Source: Trogon surrucura (taxonomy: Eukaryota > Chordata > Aves > Trogoniformes > Trogonidae). Taken from it: a DNA stretch of 64,000 bases. Each line of letters opens with the position of its first letter. The stretch's first letter is position 1. A model generated the notes under the pieces. It was not told the origin of the DNA, searched no databases, and saw only the letters and a list, made by a program, of their open reading frames with translations. The position numbers were made by a program, and so were the translations under genes. This document shows, piece by piece, positions 57,158 through 64,000 of the stretch. The stretch lies in NCBI GenBank assembly GCA_020746105.1, contig CM036642.1:4743501-4807500 (forward strand). The letters are read 5' to 3'.

Positions 57158-60100
57158 TTAGAAAGTTATCTTTATGGTTTCATCCACTTCGTCTTCTCTT
57201 GGCAGTTTCTTCAGGATTAATTTTCTCAAGCAGCCTTCTTTCTCAAAGGCCAAGAACATTCCTTGTTCTAGTGAGTATTCAAACTTAAATGCTCTGGAGC
57301 TGTAAGATGTAAACATCTTTTTGAAAAAGATTACATTACTTTCACCAGGAATTTCTTTGGGAAGTTCTCCTTCCTGAGGAAGAAAAAGGGAATGGTGTTA
57401 GTCCCCACACAAGACCCGAGCAGTTTTGTTGGAGCTCACACGTTTGAATTCTTAATTTTGCCTATTTATATATCCGTAAGGTATGGAAAGCAGATACTTA
57501 CCCTAAATCGAACTATCATTTTTCCACATTCTTTCTCACAACACATGTAATAACTTTTATCTTCTACCTGGATGCTGAAGGCAACAGGCATCCCTGTCGA
57601 CGGAGTGGTAGTTTTGTAATAATGAATGTTGAAGTGCATTCCATTGCCTAAATGTAAATGGTTTATTATTAATAGTCTGGTCGGGAGAGAGCTGCAACAG
57701 TGTAACTCTATTATTTTTTTACCATCCCACTGGTGACTTATCTTCCCAGGATGCTTTTCCTGACAGGAAAGCCAGGACTTGAGTTTTAACGACTGCTGGT
57801 AGCACGTACTTTACCTAATGCAATAATGCAATTGCCAAGATTTTAACTTTGCAATAAAGCATTTGAAATAACCAGTAAGATATTCAAATCCTTTTACATG
57901 CATGCAGTGAGAACTGGATTTGTGAAAAGCTATCTGTGTGCGTATGCGTATATATATATAATCTGCAAATAATATTCAATATAATTCTGAATGAATTGCT
58001 GGGGCCTCCTTAAAAGGTGAAATCCAAACCTGTAAGTACATTGTTAACTACTACTGTTAGAAAGTAAGAGTTTTTAGTACTAAATATATTGTTTAAGCCT
58101 AAAAATGATTTTTGTAATCAAACACACACACACACACAAAAAGAGATTAAGAATTTAGTCTGTGATCAGAGCTAACAAAAAATCTTAGCAGCCCTTTTCC
58201 ACATGGGACATCCTGCAGGTCTCAGTCTCATCCAGGAATCTAACCTGTCACCGGTGCACAAGACACAAAATTTTAGCTCTCTGTCAGTGTTTAGTGGCCA
58301 GCCCAGCCCTAACACTCTCTTGACACGCTCTTAGTTTTATTCTTAAAAATGAAATTTAAGTCTTCACTCTCAGTCTTATCATTTAAAGTCAGTGATTACA
58401 AAAGAACAAGAGCACATCCAGATTAAAGAAACAGTGCAATGATGACGGTATATATTTGAAAAATGGGGTACCGGATTTCAGCTCCTCATCTGTCACATCT
58501 TCAAAAGCTGCCATGTTTAAATCTGGGCGAACCACAAGCAACTGGCTGTTCACATTCCGAAGAACTCGGTGGAGAACTTTCTCCCTACAAAAGGCATCGC
58601 ATTCCAGCCCTGCAGAAGTATTAAGCAAAGAGGATCAAACATTTTAGCTGTAATCTCCTCAGATCGTAACAGTTTGCTACAGGCTTAATCTCATCCTTAA
58701 GGACAGCAGGTGAAATAATTTCTTAGAGTGACAATCTCAAACAAACGGAGGCCATGTCGTTCTTTCTACCTCTGGCTTGTAGTAACCCAGGCAAGGCAGA
58801 AGGATTTCCCAGAATACGAAAATCTGTATATATAAAGCACGAGAAGCTACTGTATCTGTTAATGTGAGTTCAGAAGCAACGGTTTTCTCTTATGCCCAGT
58901 ACTTAGAACTGTATTAAAAGGTCCTTCTGTTAGGGGAGCCACTACCCTGTACCTTAGGAGGAAATAAAGCAGCATCAACCTCAGGAGGAGGAGATGAGCA
59001 GTAGCTTTCTTCTTTACAGTGGCCATTATCAGTTCAAAACTTGTTCTCTAGGGCACACAAAGCATTTACGGGTTAGTAAGCATAAGCAGGTTAGTTCACG
59101 TCATAAAACTGATAACGAAGTTAATAAATCATGAGCTTTCAGCTTACCGTCATCATCTTGGTTCCAAGTGAGCAATAAAAAAAAGGAAAGAAAGAAGCAA
59201 AATTAAACCTTGCTCCCACAGAGGAAACCATATTCTACCCAGTTCTGTTCTGCAAGATTGGAAGCCAGCCAGCTGCCCACGCATTCCCAGTTGTACTCCC
59301 CAGTATCACCAACTCACCAAGATGAGCTGTTCTAACCACAGAGTGTGTTTTATGTGTGAGCATAACAAACTTAACAGAATGATGAAAACATCAGTCATTT
59401 GAGAAGTGGAGTTACCACCAAACCAAGAGGCATGCAAAATGTTTTAGGGTTACTTAAGGGTGAGCAGCTCAAGTCAGTTTGAGCCTATAAGCAAGGAATG
59501 AGCATTTTGTTTTCATTGGCACCTTTATTCTAAGTGAACAGAAGGACAAGAAACAGTCCTTTCAAATTCCTTCTGAAGAAGAAACTGTTTTCTAGCTAAC
59601 TTTGTAACACTGGAAGTTATTTACTTATTCCAAGTCCACCCCCCAGTATTCCAACCCTTTTGAGCGTCCTTTCCAGGAGTATAACGTATGAAGCAAGAAA
59701 TATTCCACTGACTCAGATACTTGGCTAACAATACTTCAAACTGAAGCTTATGGGAAAATTAGGTAAAATAAGACTAATAAAAGGAATTTGTTTTGATCAG
59801 TATTCAGACAGAAAAAGTTGTTAAATGTTTAAGGTGTTCAGCAATAATACAGTAATGACCTGCTAACACATAGAGACACCTGTGTCAAACTCAGATTCTT
59901 TTTGCCGTGACAGCCTGGATCTGTCGTCTAAGAACTATGATTCTTCTGAGTGGGTGGGCATCGTAACTGCTTTGAGGATTGCTCAAGTAACACGGAGGAG
60001 GGGGGGACAAAACCACAAAACCAGGGATGCCAGCCCAAGGTACGGATTGAACTGTATGTCAGCTTTTGATCTTCTGTGCCGTAAGAAGACACAGTGTGTG

Positions 60101-60192
60101 TCTTTCAGCAACGGCCAGTAATTACCTTCAAAATAGAGGCAGAAATTTTCTCCAAATTTTACTGCAAACACAAGAATCTCTTCATCACTCAT
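57158..60192 (-). CDS. IL18: IL18, interleukin-18 precursor
   Basis: Pro-inflammatory cytokine of the IL-1 family, made as a precursor and cut by caspase-1-type proteases. Minus-strand coding exons are 60126-60192 (exon 60126-60199), a 9-nt microexon 59148-59156, 58472-58609, 57502-57647 and 57158-57373 (TAA). They join in phase to 191 residues (chicken about 198). A 5' UTR exon ends at a donor after 61072. MSDEEILVFAVKFGENF begins the short propeptide and LECD|AFCRE is the expected cleavage site (Asp30). Mature-domain matches to chicken IL18 are LLVVRPDLNMAAFEDVTD, GMPVAFSIQVEDKSYYMCCE, EYSLEQGMFLAFEKE and LRKLILKKLPREDEVDET. There is no signal peptide, as usual for IL18. Confidence 0.95.
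58124..58138. repeat. CA dinucleotide microsatellite
   Basis: A short (CA)n run of about seven units lies in the IL18 intron between exons 58472-58609 and 57502-57647, followed by an A-rich stretch. A TA run of about ten bases lies nearby at 57950-57960. Confidence 0.8.
59148..59156 (-). CDS. IL18: IL18 9-nt microexon
   Basis: On the minus strand ATGATGACG is flanked by AG before and GTAAGC after, with a T-rich tract about 20 bases upstream. It fits phase 1 to phase 1 between exons 60126-60199 and 58472-58609, adding DDD and keeping frame, so the join reads FE-DDD-G-LECD. The length then equals chicken IL18 at this site; without it three residues are missing. Human IL18 also has a tiny exon at this point. 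Confidence 0.8.
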
Positions 60193-60609
60193 CTTCACTC
60201 TGCCAAAAACATGGGGAGAGGATTCAGAGTTAAGAAAAACGCTTCCTGCTCTCTAAGGCATGGGAGTTCTTGGGCCAGTTCTCTTCCAGTGCACAACACT
60301 GTAACAGGGCGGGCGTGTTTCACGACCTGTTGAAAAATTGCCAGTTTTAGTATCTGACACACCAAGCAGCGTGTGCTTCACACGGAGCGAGGTCTATCGT
60401 GACATCAAGGACCGCTCTGTTGCTCTAAAGCAGAAGTGAAGGCATTATTGATAAGGGATTAAAGGAAAAGGTGGCCCTTGCCTTAGAAGGTAAAACACGT
60501 AAAATGACTGCACTTCTTCCCCTGGTGTGTAGTAACAGACGGTGAGGTCTTTTAGCAAGCACGTTCGAAACCAGCAATAGAAGCTAAAGAGTTTTTCGCC
60601 CACCGTTCG

Positions 60610-61350
60610 AGGTAGCGCGGAATGTCTCCGCGGGGAAGGAGAGCACAGCCGCGTCCCGTCCGGAGCCGAGCCGGGGGCAGCCGGTGCCGCAGCGGGATGT
60701 CCCGTCCGGAGCCGAGCCGAGGGCAGCCGGTGCCGCAGCGGGATGTCCCGCCCGGAGCCGAGCCGGGGGCAGCCGGTGCCGCAGCGGGATGTCCCGCCCG
60801 GAGCCGAGCCGGGGGCAGCCGGTGCCGCAGCGGGATGTCCCGTCCGCGTCTCGAACGCCAACCCCCGCGTCCGCCCGAGCCGAGCCGGGAGCTGCCGCGG
60901 GCCCTGCCCCGCGCCCGGAGGCAGCGCTGCGGTCCCTCCGCCCGACGCGGCCCGTCCCGGGCGCAGCGCGCTCCCCCGGCCGGCCCCGCTCCGCGCCGCG
61001 CGGCTGAAAAGCGGGGGCGACCGGCTCCCGGGCCGGCCCTGGCGAGAGCACGAAGGCGGCGGCGGTCCTACCTCGCTCCTCAGCGGGCTGCGGCAGCAGC
61101 AAGCGAGACGGAAGGGCGAAGGCAGTCGGCGGAGGGGCGGGGACGGCCGACGTCTGGTCCCGCCGGCGGAGCCCACCCGCCCGGGCCGTTCCCCGCCGCG
61201 GGCGTGCCCCTCTAGCCGGGGCGACGGAACCGAAAGCCGCGGGGTCCCGGCCGGCAGCGTCCCGGGCGAGCCACCTGCACGCGTGCCCGCGGACCGGAGG
61301 AGAGCGACCTCAGCTGCAGCCGGTGCCGAGAGCGATCTCGCGAGGGGATT
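60610..61350. promoter_or_regulatory. IL18: CpG island at the IL18 5' end
   Basis: A GC- and CpG-rich block contains the presumed 5' UTR exon of IL18 (minus strand, donor GAG|GTAGGA after 61072) and the start of intron 1. No TATA box is visible. Multiple long open frames here are a composition effect. The transcription start probably lies around 61100-61250. Confidence 0.6.
60655..60838. repeat. 46-bp minisatellite, four tandem copies
   Basis: Four near-identical 46-bp units start at 60655, 60701, 60747 and 60793, and a partial fifth starts at 60839. The unit includes CCGGAGCCGAGCCGGG, GCAGCCGGTGCCGC and AGCGGGATGTCCCG. Copies differ at two or three sites (CCCGTCC versus CCCGCCC; GCCGGGGG versus GCCGAGGG). 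It lies in IL18 intron 1, about 230 bp inside the gene, within the CpG island. Confidence 0.95.
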
Positions 61351-64000
61351 CTGTAGCGTGTTGCATCACTGCGCGGCGAAAGAAGGCGACTGGACGCGCT
61401 GCAGAAGAAATTAGGACTCTTTCCCAAGATATTTGTCTACGTCTGCATTTATTCTGCGGCACTTCCCCTCCTTGGTGGGGAAGGCAAATCAAGCAAATCT
61501 GAGGTTACGAAGGAAGCTGGTTTGCGACTCCCTTTATCTCACGCAGACATCGTCAGGGGATACGTCTTGTTTCTACACCAGGCCGTTGCAGTCCGCTTAC
61601 TTGGTCCATAAAGTCTCAAGCAGCAGTTCTGAAACAGGTACCAGCCACCAGCTGACTTCCCCTTCTCCACACGCTGCCCGTAAACGTTGTGTGTGCCTCG
61701 GAGGAAGAGAGTTTAGAACTGAAAACAGATTGCCTTCTTTATAACAACAATACCAAAGAGTATATCACTGATGCCTGGTGGGAAATCTTTATTTTCCATC
61801 CCTTTGTAGCTAAGTACCTTCAGGGAAAGGATATACGCTCCTCTCAGGGAAATAGACAGCTGGAAACTACTTGGCAGTCGACGCCAGATTAGTAGATAGC
61901 TCTTAATTTACCAGCTGTAAAATGTTTCCCAGGTATGTGTTAATTGCAGGCAAATAAAATGGTAATAGCCTTTACTTGTACCCAGTTGCTGCAGCCCTGA
62001 AGTGTGGTAAGTGCTGCCTTTGGTGGTTGTGGAGGGCTTAACGCGACAAGTATTACTGTAACTGCGATGGCAAACACTGTGTAGTGATGGGATGACTAAG
62101 GCCATTAAAAAAAAAAAACAAAACAAAACAGGAAAAGGAACTTGGGAATTAATAAGTAACCAATCTTTTTTTTCTACTTTGTAGAACTGGACAGTGTTAA
62201 TTAGAATCTCCGTGCCTTGATTTTACATGTTCATATTGCTGATTAGCAAGGCATTAGAGCCTTCAGCTTTGTAGCTCAATGGGTGAGTTGAAGAGGCTCA
62301 AATTTTAACACGGGACTGTGCTACCCTGCAGTGCATTTCTTTGACATGTTAAGAGGAACAAAAAATACATGTGCTACACATGTTGTTGAGAGAAACTAAT
62401 GAAAGTGATTCAGAAGAATTTTAAAAAGAGGAATTTAGCAGCGGGGTAAAGCTACCTATTTCTGACTGGCAAACAATTATATCATCCCCTTTCAATTTGT
62501 TTTGTTACGTGGCATTCAGAGTGTATGTGGACTTGTGTTTATGCAAATCTGTATACCAGAGAGACCTCCAAATTTGATTTAAACAGCTTTATCTAGATGA
62601 TTTCTATATTCAGAGAATTATAGAATGGCTTAGGTTGGAAGGGACCTTAGAGATCATCTAATCCAACCTCCCTGCCATGGGCCGGGACACCTCTCGACTA
62701 CGTTGCCATTTGGGTAATACTGCTTTTTTTTTTTTGTTCCTAGGTACCTAATTTTTCATTTTGCTGATGTTTTGGTTGGTTGGTTTTGGGTGACTTTTTT
62801 TTGGTTTTGTGTGTGTGTGTCTTTGTTTAAATAATGCTGTAATAATTATTTATCATTTAGCTTTTTTTTTTTTCCTCAGTGAGTTTAAATTTGCATTCAA
62901 ATCACAAATGAAGCATTAAATAATATTGTACTTGGTTTCAAGCGTTGTACAACAGCACCAAAACCAGTATCAATCAGCCAACGTTGTTTATTTTGTATTA
63001 ACTGCTGGCACTAATATTTTTGGCCTATTGACGTTCTATACAAAACTATTCAGGAAGGAGGATTCGGTCTTTCCTGGCAGCCTTTGAGATTCTAGAAATT
63101 CAGTTAGGTCATTTAGCACATTGAATAAAATGAGCTTCCTTCTCTTAGTCTGTACATATTTACATTTATAAGGAACAGGATCAACTTATAAAAATAGCTT
63201 CTGTTGTAAGTTTTAGGCTTCCATTTCTCCTGGCATTTTAATATCTCCTTAAAGGAACTGGGACTACTTTTAGAGTAATGGGTTAGATTTTTTTTTTCCC
63301 CCCCACACTGAGCTTTCTCCATAGACTACCAGCTCCTTAAGATACGGAAAGTGGTAAAACAATTCAGATGTTTATTTTAATTCAGGTGGTGTGATGATAA
63401 AAATATCTTAGCATGCTAACGGCAACACTGTATGAGTATTTTCCTAACATTCTTTCTTATCTGTTTCTTTAATATTTAGATAGTACTGCTAATAACATAA
63501 AAACCTCTAATATTATTGGAGAATTTATTGAAGTAGGCCATGACAGCATATTATTTCTGCTTTGGGGAAATATTTAGTTCTTGTTCTTTCAATGGTTTCA
63601 TTTCTTGTCCTGAATTTTGACTTTCAGAGCCTGTTTGGATAACACATAATGTTAAGAACCTTTCTTTTCTTAGAAACGGAAATTAAAGATGGGGGGAAAA
63701 AAAAAAATCCCGAGAAAAATTCCCTTTACTCCAACATAACTTCAACTCCTGCAGTGATTTTCTTCGGCGTAGCTGATGAAGCCAGGATTTCGGAAAGCAA
63801 GAACCTGATGCAGCGTTTAGTGTTGCTGGAGTGTGGTACTGAGAGAGCTCTCCTCAATCGCTGCGTCTCGTTTCCTCCTGCCCTCAGCACCCCCCCCCGG
63901 GCGCTCCGGCTCGGTCCTCCCTGCAGGGAACCACACGCAGGGTCCCCGCGGGAGCGGACCCCGACATCAGGAAAATCCGCTCGTTTAGGAAAGAAGCCCT
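61351..64000. other. Region upstream of IL18, no gene recognised
   Basis: AT-rich from about 61430 with poly-A, poly-T and GT runs (62107, 62725, 62812). It holds one CR1 fragment. In mammals TEX12 and BCO2 follow IL18, but I see no exon of either. The last 120 bp are GC-rich with a C run (63888-63898) and may be the edge of the next gene's CpG island. Confidence 0.5.
62611..62705 (-). mobile_element. CR1 LINE 3'-end fragment
   Basis: TTATAGAATGGCTTAGGTTG, then GAAGGGACCTTAGAGATC and CCAACCTCCCTGCCATGG, is the reverse complement of a CR1 3' terminus. It is only about 95 bp long and strongly 5'-truncated. Confidence 0.88.

Noticed and set aside
60445-61414. Repetitive proteins (up to 243 codons) encoded across the 46-bp repeats
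   Set aside because: The 46-bp period shifts frame every unit and several frames on both strands are open at once, so the peptide repeats are a by-product of a GC-rich minisatellite in IL18 intron 1.
61433-61744. 103-codon open frame upstream of IL18 as TEX12
   Set aside because: The translation has no resemblance to TEX12 and no coiled-coil pattern.

Overview
The window is nuclear DNA of a bird, most likely a passerine. The evidence is 3' ends of CR1 LINEs with the ATTCTATG/CATAGAAT octamer, avian ERV-type LTRs, a SINE with a tRNA-Ile head and a CR1 tail (a composite known from passerines), and compact multi-exon genes with CpG-island promoters. The gene order DIXDC1 > DLAT > < PIH1D2 NKAPD1 > SDHD > < IL18 matches human 11q23. 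Exons were called from GT/AG boundaries, phase continuity and similarity to remembered vertebrate proteins. Every reading frame closes without a stop or phase error.

Layout. 1-4676: DIXDC1 intron or upstream sequence. 4677-25858: nineteen DIXDC1 coding exons. An internal CpG-rich promoter and alternative first exon (about 10270-11030) would give a short form without the CH domain. One ERV LTR and one related LTR fragment lie in the introns. 25859-31225: gene-poor sequence with a CR1 piece (27158-27402), an intronless decayed FAM118A copy on the minus strand (about 27505-28605) and a solo LTR (30721-31225). 31290-40850: DLAT with its CpG island, and the tRNA/CR1 SINE in the last intron. 42170-44980: PIH1D2 on the minus strand, convergent with DLAT. 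45268-50380: NKAPD1, sharing a CpG island with PIH1D2. 51092-54090: SDHD. 57088-61100: IL18 on the minus strand, with a 9-nt microexon and a 46-bp minisatellite in intron 1. 61100-64000: no gene recognised; one CR1 piece and a GC-rich end.

How the genes relate. DLAT (E2 of pyruvate dehydrogenase) and SDHD (complex II anchor) are mitochondrial energy genes. PIH1D2 is an HSP90/R2TP-type co-chaperone, NKAPD1 a basic nuclear protein, DIXDC1 a Wnt/Dishevelled-pathway scaffold and IL18 a cytokine. They are a conserved syntenic block, not an operon or pathway. I found no new multi-gene system. The most notable items are the FAM118A retrocopy (such copies are scarce in birds), the IL18 microexon, the DIXDC1 internal promoter and the SINE.
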